Notes under the pieces: generated by a model | What the model saw: the letters and a program-made list of their open reading frames with translations, nothing else | Databases searched by the model: none | What the model was told of the DNA's origin: nothing | Source: Lucinisca nassula | Taxonomy: Eukaryota > Mollusca > Bivalvia > Lucinida > Lucinidae | Reading direction: 5' to 3' | Assembly (NCBI GenBank): GCA_963580285.1 | Contig: OY757026.1 | Span: 68,759,396 to 68,823,395, forward strand | Length of the DNA: 64,000 bases | Program-made: the position numbers and the translations under genes | Shown: in pieces, positions 51,482 to 62,293 of the stretch | Numbering within the stretch: the first letter of the stretch is position 1 | How the letters are laid out: the number at the start of each line of letters is the position of its first letter

Positions 51482-51895
51482 GGAAGGGACATGATTTTTG
51501 TTTTTAATATGTTGTGCGCACAAGACAAGATCTTGTGCCGACAAGATATTATCTTGTTCGAACAAGATATTAACTTGTGCTCACAAGATATTATCTTGTG
51601 CGGCAAGATATTATCTTGTGCGGACAACATAATATTTGTTCGCCCAATATATTATCTTGTGCGCACAAGATAAAATCTTGTTCGCACAACTTCCCAAGAT
51701 CTATGTTGTGCAAACAAGATAATATGTTGTGCGAGCAAGATTATGTCTTGTGCGCACAAGATATTAAGTTGTGCGAACAAGATATTATCTTGTGGGCACA
51801 CACAACATAGTATCTTGTGCGCACAAGATAATATCTTATTTGCATCACTTAATATCTTGTTCGCACAACATATTAAAAATATTCATGTCCCTTCC
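51482..51895. mobile_element. Family C element: 21-bp palindromic monomers, copy 1
   Basis: Ends GGAAGGGACATGA and the complement TCATGTCCCTTCC. The interior is a head-to-tail array of about 21-bp near-palindromic monomers CAAGATATTATCTTG joined by TGCGCA, TGCGGA or TTCGCA. Open in several frames on both strands (ILCGQDI-type peptides) but only because the monomer lacks stops. A larger copy is at 59059. Confidence 0.8.
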
Positions 51896-52369
51896 CGGGT
51901 CCCGTAGCAGTCAGTGTGGCATGTAAAACGACATTCAGTGCCATGGCACGCACATGTAATATAACGTGACGTCAAATAGCGCAAAGTTTCTGACGTCACC
52001 GCGCCTGACAGACGCAGGAAACAACACGGACGCTCGAATAAAAGTTTTTCAGCGCTTTACACTGCAAATAAATTGGTTATTTTAGCTTTAGAATTTATAT
52101 TCGAGGTTTAGACGCAATCGCAGTAGCAGTGCGCAATAATTCCAGCAGACCTTTCAAACCAGGAAAGCCCAAAAAGCTAGGAACTGAAATTTCTGAAAAT
52201 CTGGTGACATAAATATTGCAAAGGTTATAACTTGCAGTTTCGTTGTTTCTCGTGTATGAAAGGTTGCTTTAGGACCTTGCTAGGAACCTGAAAAGTAGGT
52301 CCGGTCTATAAACTCTCAATATACTTATTACAGGTCAGTAGAAGGTATTATAGGGCACTACCGATTAAA

Positions 52370-52830
52370 GCGAGCAGTTATTCGACCCCCTTTATTAGGT
52401 TACTAGAATGCCTGATTGCGGTATAAATCAAAGCACTGAGAGTACTGGTGGGTAGATTGTCTCTGGGTGTAGTTAGGAAAAGTGGGCCTGGGCGTGGACT
52501 GTTTCGTTTAACCCTTAAACGCCTGTACTGAAAGCAAACCGTGTAAACCCTGATCAAACGCTGCGTTTTTCGGCGCCTGACCCTTAAATTCCTATACTCT
52601 AAGCAAGCAGTGAAGACCCTGATCAGACGCCGCGTTTTGCGGCGTCTGATCTGGGTCTACACTGTTTTCCTTGCCCAACCCATGATTCCAGCCCAGGTTT
52701 TAAAGTTAACCTTTTTACGTAAACACGCTGACCTCACTGCGATTAAATTCTATAGATAATCTCTGTGGATGTGATAGTCACGTGGACTCCAGCACTAAAA
52801 GAGGTTTTGTCCTTTATACCTTTGGGTCGA
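52370..52830. repeat. Dispersed repeat with GACGCCGC hairpin, inverted at 58360-58720
   Basis: Contains ATCAAAGCACTGAGAGTACTGG, a tandem pair of 'CTTAAA..CCT.TACT..AAGCAA' hairpin units (AGACGCCGCGTTTTGCGGCG), CACGCTGACCTCACTGCG and GTGATAGTCACGTGGACTCC. Each of these words reappears inverted and in reverse order at 58360-58720. Confidence 0.6.
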
Positions 52831-52928
52831 TTGATAAACAATCGACCAAAACAGGTTGTATTCTTTGATAGTGACTCTCCTTTGCACATTCGTTTTCTGG
52901 TTCTTCTTAGATTTATCACAAGATTAAA

Positions 52929-53166
52929 TGAGCTCCGCCAAGCGAATTTGTGTCTTCGAGCATTCCGTCATGACAAATTTAAACTGCGCATGCCCAGCCA
53001 TTCAGAGGGGCCAGGGATATGGCTTTCTGTCTGAAGGTTTCTCTTGATTCACTGCTTGTATTTGCGAGCAGCGAAGGTTCTGGCGAGACTGCGCGGATGC
53101 GCAGGCTCGCCTGAACCTTCGCTGCTCGCATGGGCGATAAGTACCAAAATCGCTTGACGGGACCCA
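52929..53166 (-). mobile_element. Family D MITE, copy 7
   Basis: TGAGCTCCGCCAAGCGAAT to ATCGCTTGACGGGACCCA; AA flanks. Confidence 0.8.
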
Positions 53167-53581
53167 AATACGGATGATCTGACCTTTTTCAAACGCTCTT
53201 GTTCAAATGCACGTCTATTAAATTATCGGAAATTCCTGGGACTTGTTTGGAAAGACACTTAATGACAGTATCCTAGTGTCCGTTTTTCAATTATTTCAAT
53301 AAACCATGAAATATAAAACTTATGGTTTCTACTACATACACTTTGCCCAGATATAGAATGCAATTATGCCAAGATTGTAGATACAGTACTGTGTATGTAA
53401 GTACTAGTAAAATTGTTAGTGACCAGTAACATATAAACATATAGAAGATTTTGCCCACATGAAATCGACTTGGGCCCCACCCTCCACACCTTATTAGTTT
53501 TTTTACTTACCATTACAAGGTGGTGCTTCTGATGTGGTTCATTATTATCATTGTTTGTCTCTGTATGTATGTTCTGGTATC
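53167..53581. other. Spacer with weak Penelope remnant
   Basis: 53440-53580 has GGGCCCCACCC, ACAAGGTGGTGCTTCTG, ATTGTTTGTCTCTGTATG, reminiscent of the Penelope 3' region but diverged. No gene. Confidence 0.3.
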
Positions 53582-53829
53582 CATTACTAAAACACGCCTA
53601 TACCAATACATTGTAAATTTTATCTCCAAAAAATGAAAATTTTAAGATGAAAAACTGTGATATTTTTCTTATTTCTGCTTAAAATATAGATCGTAGGTAC
53701 CCGTTAGAACCGCCTCGTCGAGGCGGTTCTAACGAGTACCCACAATCTATATTTTAGAACAGAAATAAGAAAAATAAGGTTTACCCCTGTAAACCCAAGT
53801 CAAAATTGTATAGGCATGTTTTCGTGATG
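53582..53829. mobile_element. Family A1 MITE
   Basis: CATTACTAAAACACGCCTATA to TATAGGCATGTTTTCGTGATG; perfect arms around CTCGTCGAG. The right side is short of the CCCCACTTTTATATAG block. Confidence 0.78.
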
Positions 53830-53954
53830 TATGTGATCTAGGGTTTTCACATATCTGGAACAATTAAAACTACATTTAAGTCAAGTGTTTTGTTTGCAGC
53901 AAGAAAGAATAAACTGACAGAAAGATTTGTAGTATTCTAGAATAAACGACTGAT

Positions 53955-54095
53955 TGATTGATTTGGGGTTTAACGTCCCCGTCAACACTGTTTCGGTTAT
54001 TTTGGAGATGTTGCGTCCAATTTCGTGGGACTTTTACCCGGCGTTGAGATGAAATGACATCTCAAGCACTGCTGCCAAATGGAACCAAATTGATA
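53955..54095 (-). mobile_element. SINE family G fragment
   Basis: GATTGATTTGGGGTTTAACG, CCCCGTCAACACTG, GAAATGACATCTCAAGC. Confidence 0.55.
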
Positions 54096-54129
54096 AGGTA
54101 CGAATGATAGGTGTCGAGATAATGGATTA

Positions 54130-54462
54130 CAGTAAACCTTCGATGGCTCGAACACCCATGACTCGTTTACAAGAGCTGAGTCGAACACGTTTTTGAGTCC
54201 CTAGGGAATTCCTCTACATAAGAAATAGTCAGGGATAATTTAGGAGATTTTAGTCTTTTATCTTGCAAATGTATGCTGTGTGTACTCATTAGAATCGCCT
54301 CGATGGGTACACATAGCATACATTTTTATTCTAGAACGCCGAAAAGATATCCAAAAGTATCTCGTTATTCCTCCTGGCAGTAAGCCTCGGTGGCTCGAAC
54401 TACCCCAGACTCGAACAGATTTTCGAGGTCCCAAAGGTGTTTGAGCCATTGAAGTTCGACTG
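54130..54462. mobile_element. Family B pogo-like MITE, copy 3
   Basis: CAGTAAACCTTCGATGGCTC start and GGTGTTTGAGCCATTGAAGTTC end; TA on both sides (54128-54129, 54463-54464). The palindrome centre is deleted to GAATCGCCTCGATGGGTAC. Confidence 0.78.
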
Positions 54463-54599
54463 TAATTACAACTTACAAACTTTTGAAGCAAAATGAATTG
54501 AGCCGTATTTTGAAACTATTCATGACAAAACAATCAGGAAGGGAATATGTTCTTTCAGAATTAGTGCACACATATGAAGTACATAACACGGTAGATATT

Positions 54600-55165
54600 T
54601 TGGTGAGACTGTGCAAAGTAGAAGTAAAACAAAGATCAGGAATCGATACAATTAACTTACTCCACCCATCCAAGACACCAAAGGGAAAGAAACACAAACA
54701 TAAAACGACCAGACCATAATGTAAACCTAAACAAAGGGTGGCCATAAGGACAGTTACTTTCCCACAAAATGGCCAAATGACCATCCAATATAAAAAGACA
54801 CAAGTGATACACACAGTGAGTAGTAACAAACAACAACATAAATAAACCGCCAGAGAAGAACCGCCTTGGAACGGTCATTGGAAAGAATTCCCTTGGGGGG
54901 GCTTAAATCGATTTTACATGGCCATAATCCTCGCCCTTACCTCTGTCGCGGTATACACTAATTTTGTTTAGTCCGCATGAAGGCTTCCTAACTCATCAGT
55001 GTAACATCTCCGAGAACATACAAATAAAAAAACTACAGAGATGAAACAAGGTTGAGGACTCGACAGCATACAACAACAGAATTGCTGGAGCAAAAGAAAA
55101 CCGACAGTTAGACTCCGAGGGGCCCCACCAAAGGCGGAGCATCAGGCGCCAACCAACATAAAGAA
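54600..55165 (-). mobile_element. Penelope-like element, 3' fragment (minus)
   Basis: AAGTAGAAGTAAAACAAAGATC start (complement of the terminus) through CAGTTACTTTCCCACAAAATG to GGAGCATCAGGCGCCAACC. Long and well preserved. Confidence 0.72.
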
Positions 55166-55176
55166 TACTAAAATAA

Positions 55177-55656
55177 ATTCTAACACCGCGCGCCTATATA
55201 GTCAATGGAAAATAACTGTGTTTTATTCTACAACAAATCACGGCAAAGAAGAGCGTGACGTGTGACGTCATTAAAAGTGCAAATTGATGACGTCACTAGT
55301 CAATTTCCTTGACGTTGGACGGTGTAACGTCATTTTCTCGCATCGAAAACGTTAGAAAAAGATATAAATGCATGTGTTTCAGTCGATAATTTTAGCGGGA
55401 TTTCTTCTAACAATGGCGAAAAGTTGTGAGAATTTGAAGGAAACAAGAGCATTATTGCCGAGTTTCAGCGTGTTAGAATCGAAATAGATCAGCTCTAGCC
55501 AGTGATTTGTTAGGTAATAAATCACAGTTTGTCGGTCAGTTATAAGTAGACAAATCACGCGCGCTACGCGCTCGTGATTTGTCTACATTACAACTGACCT
55601 CCAAACTGTGATTTATTACTCAACAAATCACAGTTAGAGCTGATCTATTTCTTAAA
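55177..55656 (+). mobile_element. Family E element, copy 3
   Basis: TTCTAACACCGCGCGCCTATA start, TGACGTCA at 55263-55270 and 55288-55295, AGATATAAATG, AGCGTGTTAGAATCG, then the TAGATCAGCTCT foldback. Most similar to the copy at 6745. Confidence 0.7.
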
Positions 55657-55839
55657 TAAAATTCCATTTATGTTTTTTACGCTGGAACCGTCATATAATC
55701 TTAAGCCCGACCCACCGGTACATAACACGGTAGATATTTTGGTGAGACTGTGTAACACATGCAATTCTGTTGAAGGCGAAATCCATTTTATTTGTCAATG
55801 TTAAATTATGCAAGTCAGCGGAAAACACTCTTTGATTCA

Positions 55840-56120
55840 CATCACGAAAGCACGCCTATATAATTTTGACCCCCTCGAACCCCACTTTCATATAGTAAAA
55901 CTCGGGTTTGCAGGGGTAAACTTTATTTTTCTTATTTCTGCTCTAAAATATAGATTGTGGGTACTCGTTAGAACCGCCTCGATGAGGCGGTTCTAACGAG
56001 TACCCAAAACTCTATATTTTGAACAGAAATAATAAAAATATCACATTTTTTCATCTTAAAAGTTTCATTTATTCGGCGATAAAGTTTACAATGTATTGGT
56101 ATAGGCGTGTTTTCGTAATG
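55840..56120. mobile_element. Family A1 MITE
   Basis: CATCACGAAAGCACGCCTATA to ATAGGCGTGTTTTCGTAATG, perfect arms around CTCGATGAG. Confidence 0.82.
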
Positions 56121-56319
56121 ATGTAAACTAAAGGATTTAGATACCTTAATGAGGCCACAATATTTTAAAGATGATGAGACAATGTGATTTAAATGTTATG
56201 TGGATATGGTGTGTTTCTTTGCACTCATGTTTATTGTTCATTTAGATATTGATTTGCCTATAACTCATATTTTGTGTATATGTGTGCCATAAAATTTATT
56301 CTATTCTATTCTGTAAAAT

Positions 56320-57545
56320 ATTTATTTTGGATAGCCATTTGGCCATTTTGTGGGAAAGAAACTGTCGCCGTGGTTTTTCTTCCTCTCTGATGTCATGGGT
56401 GGCAGAATTAAGGTAACTGCATTGATTCATGATCAACTTCTGTTTTACTTAATTTCCATAAACTCCGAAGTTGCTTGATGTTTGGTCTTCTTCCTTTCTT
56501 GGTGTCATGGGTTGCAGAATTAAGGTAACTGCATCGTTTCATGATCAACTTCTGTTTTACTTAATTTCCATAAACTCCGAAGTTGCTTGATGTTTGGTCT
56601 TCTTCCTCTCTGTGGTCATGGTTGGCAGAATTAAGGTAACTGCATTAATTCATGATCAACTTTTGTTTCACTTAATTTCCATAAACTCCGAAGTTGCTTG
56701 ATGTTTGGTCTTCTTCCTCTCTGGTGTCATGGGTGGCAGAATTAAGGTAACTGTATTGATTCATGATCAATTTCTGTTTTACTTAATTTCCATAAACACC
56801 GAAGTTGCATGATGTTTGGTCTTCTTCCTCTCTGGTTTCATGGGTGGCAGAATTAATATAACTGTATTGATTCATGATCAACTTTTGTTTCACTTAATTT
56901 CCATAAACTCCGAAGTTGCTTGATGTTTGGTCTTCTTCCTCTCTGGTGTCATGGGTGGCAGAATTAAGATAACTGCATTGATTCATGATCAACTTCTGTT
57001 TTACCTAATTTCCATTAACTCCGGAGTTGCTTGATGTTTGGTCTTCTTCCTCTTTAGTGTCATTGGTGGAAGAATTAAGGTAACTGCATTGATTCATGAT
57101 CAGCTTCTGTTTTACTTAATTTCCATAAACTCCGAAGTTGCTTTATGTTTGACTTCTTCCTCTGTGGTGTCTTGGGTGGCAGAATTAAGGTAACTGCATT
57201 GACTCATTATCATCTTCTGTTTCACTTAATTTCCATAAAATAGAAGTGAATGCAATGATCAGGAATCGATACAATCGATTTATTGTATCGATTCGTGATC
57301 ATTGCCTCTACTTCTATTTTGGGTGGCGGAATTAAGGTTACCGCATTGATTCATGATCATCTTCTGTTTTACTTAAATTTCATAAACTCTCAAGTTGCTT
57401 TATGTTCGGTCTTCTTCCTCTCTGGTGTTTTGGGTGGCAGAATTAAGGTAACTGTATTGATTCATGATCAACTTCTGTTTTACTTAATTTCCATAAACTC
57501 CGAAGTTGCTTGATGTTTAGTCTTCTTCCTCTCTGGTGTCTTATT
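56320..57545 (+). repeat. Tandem array built from a Penelope tail
   Basis: Starts with ordinary Penelope 3' sequence (GGCCATTTTGTGGGAAAG) and then repeats, about ten times at about 112 bp, CTTCCTCTCTGGTGTCATGG, GGCAGAATTAAGGTAACTGC, TTCATGATCAACTTCTG, AAACTCCGAAGTTGCTTG. At 57237-57320 two terminal blocks face each other as a palindrome (GGAATCGATACAATCGATT..TTGTATCGATTCGTGATC). Confidence 0.7.
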
Positions 57546-57687
57546 ACCTCCTAAACCTAAGCCGTCTTTCAAATTATCCCTTTAGATTCCGCTGATTGTT
57601 ACTATGTAACAATAACAAAGACCCTAAAGCCCGGTACAGATACTTATGCAAACTGTGTGGATCCTGGTGTGACGCCTCTGGGCCATC

Positions 57688-57938
57688 CATTATGCAAACA
57701 CGCCGAAAAAATAAAACTTTTAAGATGAAAAATTGTGATATTTTTCTTATTTCTGCTCAAAATATAGATTGTGGGCACTCGTTAGAACCGCCTCATCGAG
57801 GCGGCTCTAACGAGTACCCACAATCTATATTTTAGAGTAGAAATAAGAAAAATAAGGTATACCCCCGGAAACCCCAGTTTTACTATATAAAAGTGGGGTT
57901 CAAGGGGGTCCAAATTTTATAGGCGTGTTTTCGTGATG
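57688..57938. mobile_element. Family A1 MITE
   Basis: CATTATGCAAACACGCCG to ATAGGCGTGTTTTCGTGATG, with CTCATCGAG centre; GGGGTTCAAGGGGGTCC on the right. Confidence 0.8.
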
Positions 57939-58139
57939 TTATCAGGATATAAGATATTGTTTATCATTAAGCTAGACGCCCTATTAAGTAGAATTGACGT
58001 TCCCCGCTTCAGTGGTTGAATAGTGCACTCCAGAGACACAAGGGTGAGAAGGGGTTCGAGGGTAAATAAATCAAAGAACGGACAGCACTGATTTGTCGAC
58101 TCTGATGCAGGCTGGGAAAATGGTCGTGACCGGGGGACT

Positions 58140-58740
58140 TGGACTGTTTCGGTTTACCCTTGCACGTAATGCAAACAGTGAAGGTCCTGATTAGACACTG
58201 CGTTTTGTGGCGTCTGATCTGGGTCAACACTTTTTCCAAATCCATCGCATGGTTCCAGTCTAGTAACAGACGTCTCCATTACATGTACGCAATACTCTGA
58301 CCTCAGAGTGGAACAAATAACACGGCTATCGTTGGTCGATTGTCGACTCAATTTACTAAACAGAAAAGCTCTTCTGTGCTAAAGTCCACGTGACTATCAC
58401 TGAATTGTCGGATTAACTTTTTACAGAAATAGCCGCAGTGAGGTCAGTGTGTTGCGTAAGTGGGTTATCTGGGCTTGGCAAACATTGTAGACCCAGACCA
58501 GACGCCACAGAACACAGCGTCTGTTCACGATTAACTCTGTTTGCTTAAAGCGGAATTTTGGAGTTAAATGGAACAATTTAACCCACAGTCAAGGACCTTC
58601 ACTCAGAGACAATCGATCCACCAGTTCTCTCAGTGCTTTGATTTCAATCTGGAATCTGCCATCTAAATACGTTTCTAGTGGTCCATTTCCAATCATAGGG
58701 GTACCGGTTTCTTTTGTTGTGATAAATTTTACAAAAACGC
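58140..58740. repeat. Inverted partner of the 52.4-52.8 kb repeat
   Basis: 58360-58720 is the reverse complement of 52370-52830 in word order: GTCCACGTGACTATCAC, CGCAGTGAGGTCAGTGTG, CAGACGCC.CAGAACAC, AGAGACAATCGATCCACCAG, CTCTCAGTGCTTTGATTTC. 58140-58250 adds another GTCTGATCTGGGTCAACAC hairpin unit. Confidence 0.55.
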
Positions 58741-59058
58741 AAGTGTCATAAGAAAACAGTGTCGTCCCAGCGTCTGAACTGGGTATACACTATTTGTCAA
58801 TCTCCCCCCTAAAAATGGGAAACTAGGCATATATAAGTTGCTGAACATGCTAGACTTGACCGCATTTACTCGTCGTTTTTGTTCTGTTTGTTACTATTGA
58901 ATTATTTTATTTCTGGCAAAGTCTAACCGGACGCAGTAATTGCAAAGGAAACATATAATGTGGATATGATCGGAAAAGCAAATTTTATAAATGAAATGTA
59001 AACATTATCTGCACCAGACAACAAACATACAGCAGGCGTGTGAAATCTACGGAACCAA
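58741..59058. other. Spacer
   Basis: No gene or repeat recognised, apart from a last GTCTGAACTGGGTATACAC word. Confidence 0.3.
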
Positions 59059-59716
59059 GGAAGGGACATGATTTTTGTTTTATTTTATAAGTTGTGCGCA
59101 CAAGATAATATCTTGTGCGGACAAGATATTATCTTGTTCGGACAAGATATTATCGTGTGTGCACAAGATATTATCTTGTGCGGACAACATATTACCTTGT
59201 CTGCACAACATATTATCTTGTGCGCACAAGATATTATCTTGTGCGGACAACATATTATCTTGTGCAGACAAGATATTATCTTGTCCGCACAAGATATTTA
59301 GTTGTGTGAACAAGATATTAGGGGCCTATCTTGTCCGCACAAGATATCATCTGTTCTGCACAACATAGATCTTGTGCGGACAAAATATTATCTTGTTCGC
59401 ACAACTTAATATCTTGTTCGCACAAGATATTATCTTGTCCGCACAAGATAATATCTTGTCCGCACAAGATAATATCTTGTTCGCACAACTTCCCAAGATC
59501 TATGTTGTGCAAACAAGATACTATGTTGTGCGAACAAGATAATATCTTGTGCGGACAAGATATAAAGTTGTGCGCACAAGATAAATTATGTTGTCCGCAC
59601 AAGATAATATCTTGTGCGGACAAGATATTATGTTGTCCGCACAAGATATTATCTTGTTCGCACAACTTAATATCTTGTTCGCACATTATATTTAAAAAAA
59701 ATTCATGTCCCTTCCC
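59059..59716. mobile_element. Family C element, copy 2 (about 658 bp)
   Basis: Same ends as the copy at 51482 (GGAAGGGACATGA ... TCATGTCCCTTCC) and the same monomers, about 27 of them, ACAAGATATTATCTTGTGCGG. The extra length is purely a difference in monomer number. The TTCCCAAGATCTATGTTGTG junction is shared by both copies. It abuts a family E element on the right. Confidence 0.8.
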
Positions 59717-59734
59717 GATGGAGATATTATACAC

Positions 59735-60133
59735 AGCGCGCCGAAGTCAGCTCCTGAACTGATTTTTTATGCAACAAATCAAGGTGCGGAGGAGCGTGCG
59801 GAGTGACGTCATTATAAGCTGCACGTAGATTCTTTGGCGTTAGACGATGTAACATCACCTTCTCGCACCATAAACGTTACAAAAGGACATAAATGCGTGC
59901 TGCAGTCAATAATGTTTGCGGGGTTTCCTATGAAGGAAACAACACCATCATTTGCCGATTTTCAGCGTGTTAGAATCTAAACAGATCAGCTCTAGTGGCG
60001 TGATTTATCGAGTGATATATCACTGTTTGTCGGTCAGATGTAAGTAGACAAATAACTCGCGCAACCCTCTCGTGATTTGATCTATTCAAACAGTGATATG
60101 CCACTAAAATCACTGCTAGAGCTGATCTTTTTC
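59735..60133 (+). mobile_element. Family E element, copy 4 (diverged)
   Basis: ACACAGCGCGCCGAAGTCAG, one TGACGTCA (59804-59811), CAGCGTGTTAGAATC, then the foldback CAGATCAGCTCTAG...CTAGAGCTGATC. Confidence 0.62.
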
Positions 60134-60346
60134 TTAACCCTTATCTTGCCGTTCACGACAACTCCTATCTTTGCAAACAGTGTAGATCCAGATCAGATGG
60201 CTTCTGAAGAAGCCATCTGATCAGGATCTACACAGTTTGGCATTCAGTTTATGAATTTGTAGCAATAAATAACATCAAGTAATTTGATTGGTTGATAGAC
60301 AGAAATGGGTGTGGCTTAAATGAATATTCAGCAAGATAAGGGTTAA
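60134..60346. mobile_element. piggyBac-like MITE, second type
   Basis: TTAA + CCCTTATCTTGC ... GCAAGATAAGGG + TTAA: perfect 12-bp terminal repeats and TTAA duplication. Internal hairpin GCAAACAGTGTAGATCCAGA.TCAGATGGCTTC and complement. 213 bp. Confidence 0.8.
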
Positions 60347-60379
60347 ATAGATACAGTGTAATTCCGCCATTAAGACGAG

Positions 60380-60590
60380 CATAATGGGAATAGAAACACC
60401 TGACATTTTTTTTCCGCCATTTTTCAAAGGGAAACAACTTTCAGGACTTCATGTTCACTGTTCTATAAGCCATATCCGACTCAAAAAGAGGTCCACTCTT
60501 AAAGGAAAGGAGAGGAGCAAAAATACGGGAGACAAAAATACTTTTTTCAGGTGTTGCCTCCCCTGAAGGTGTTTCCATTCCGTTTAATTA
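60380..60590. repeat. Repeat family K, copy 2
   Basis: CCGCCATTTTTCAAAGGGA to GGTGTTGCCTCCCCTGAAGG; matches 48035-48250. Confidence 0.6.
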
Positions 60591-61213
60591 AGTCTAAGTC
60601 TGCTAGTAAAAATAAATTTAAATAAATGGGGTGATTATAAAATAATATGCTTAATTATCAACGCTTGCCGTGGTTTCACTGTAAACTATCTGGGGTTCGT
60701 GTCAAGAATTTGAGCATAGCTTTTCACAGAAATACAATAATTGATTGGTCAAAAATCATCGACATTTTATCAGGTGATTGAATATTTTGTGGGCTTTTCC
60801 CAGTTGTTCGATGTAGACAGCGGGGAGCACATCCTTTGTTTAATTAAAACATACGTCTATTTTCTCTATTTCTTCATTGTTTGAGAAGAACTCGATCGGA
60901 ACTGGGATCGTTTAAATAGCACACAGATTCGCTGTGGTGCTGGGTTTATTTTCTTGTTGACAATGTTAAATTTCTGACGAACCACGTGTATTTAGAAGGA
61001 TTGAATTTTAATTCTTGAGTTTTCAGCATAGGCTGACATTATCTTTACTTGCTTATGGTTGCAATACCTCATAGTCACAGGAGTTTATACTTCCTGCTCA
61101 CCTTTCTTTGTATTTGTGAAACATTAACTTTTCACAGAAAATGTTTGTGTTTCAGAGAATGTTTGAGCTATTCTGACTCATTTACTCATTTTACTCAGAA
61201 TTTTTGAGCTATA
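60591..61213. other. Upstream flank of the DIRS-like element
   Basis: No gene. AT-rich; may include the element's 5' terminal repeat, which I could not delimit. Confidence 0.3.
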
Positions 61214-62293
61214 TTGACTCCTCTCCTGAGACTCCCAAGTGCTTTGAGCGAGGATACCTTGGGGGCCAAAATTAGTTTGTCATCAGGCGATATAAAAGAT
61301 GAAGATCAATTGCTGGGAGCAGTAGGGGGCAAGAGTGCAGAACACGAGGATAAATACTATGACGCAGATGAAATATCCGTTAAACTCAACCCTGGAGAAG
61401 TCCACTCTGAATTTGATATGGTACAGAAGCAACAACTCAACCCTGAAGAGATCCGCTCGGAATTTGATATGGTACAGAAGCAACTCCTTGAGTTGAGAGA
61501 AGAGGAGGCTCTTCTTAAAAAATCGCAGGAGTTGTCGAGAATGAAATGTGAACTTGCTGAGAAGAAGAAAACTGTTCAGAAACTGAGAGGTAATATATCC
61601 TCTAAGGACCTACTAAACAGTAAAGTAACACTACAATCATCAGAACAGACACCTATAGTGAGGCCAAAAAGTCAACAACCAAAATTAGATACAAAATTAA
61701 AACATGATGCCGAAAAAATAACAAATTATGATTCAAAATATGAGAACATTACTGTTCAGACTCTTAGACAAGATAATAAACTAAAAAAGCTAGTACAAAA
61801 AGAAATAAAATCATTGGGGTTGCAGTCTGAATCAGAAGATAGTTCAAGTGATAGTTCTTCTGATACTTCTAGTATTTCTTCAGAAGATACTTATGATTCT
61901 GAAGATGATGAGAAGAAGAAGAAGAAGAAGAAGAAGAAGAAAAAGAAAAAGAAGATGAAGAAGAAGCATCACAAGAAGAAAAAAACAGGCATAAAAGTCA
62001 AAGCAGCTGACAGGGTAAAACAAGGTCCTAGCAACAAACAGGGCAAAGAATTTACCTTTGGTGAAGACAAAAAGGGAGGTAACACCAAGTCGGTCTCAGA
62101 TGATACTAAGGTTTGGTTTCGCCAACTTTTCCAGAGAAATAAGTGTGAGCACAAATCTAGTCATATGGTTGTAATCAAGGGCAAGGCCCGAAAGGAGATG
62201 CATATTTGTGCATCTTGCTGGCAGAAATTCACAAGGTGCAATTACTTCACCCAGAATGTTCTATTGGCTGTCCTCATGCGCCAGAATGACTGA
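61214..62293 (+). CDS. Gag-like protein of the DIRS-like element
   Basis: 359 codons, intact. Residues about 60-100 contain a duplicated 'LNPEE(I/V).SEFDMVQKQ' segment. A coiled-coil-type stretch (LLELREEEALLKKSQELSRM and on, about 90-125) is followed by a serine/aspartate-rich acidic tract (about 205-232), a poly-lysine run (about 235-260, encoded by AAG/AAA repeats) and a C-terminal Cys/His region C-x2-H-x3-H with CASCWQKFTRCNYF. Coiled coil plus terminal Cys/His fits the nucleic-acid-binding first ORF of DIRS-type elements. It ends in a TGA at 62291-62293 overlapping the next ORF in another frame. Assignment rests mainly on the following RT; nuclear localisation would be expected from the lysines. 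Alternative: a host nucleolar-type protein, less likely. Confidence 0.6.
   Translation: MTPLLRLPSALSEDTLGAKISLSSGDIKDEDQLLGAVGGKSAEHEDKYYDADEISVKLNPGEVHSEFDMVQKQQLNPEEIRSEFDMVQKQLLELREEEALLKKSQELSRMKCELAEKKKTVQKLRGNISSKDLLNSKVTLQSSEQTPIVRPKSQQPKLDTKLKHDAEKITNYDSKYENITVQTLRQDNKLKKLVQKEIKSLGLQSESEDSSSDSSSDTSSISSEDTYDSEDDEKKKKKKKKKKKKKKMKKKHHKKKKTGIKVKAADRVKQGPSNKQGKEFTFGEDKKGGNTKSVSDDTKVWFRQLFQRNKCEHKSSHMVVIKGKARKEMHICASCWQKFTRCNYFTQNVLLAVLMRQND

Noticed and set aside
59080..59762. Long open frames on both strands with repeated ILCGQDI/CADKILSC peptides
   Set aside because: They result from a stop-free 21-bp palindromic monomer and are open in several frames at once; not a repeat protein.
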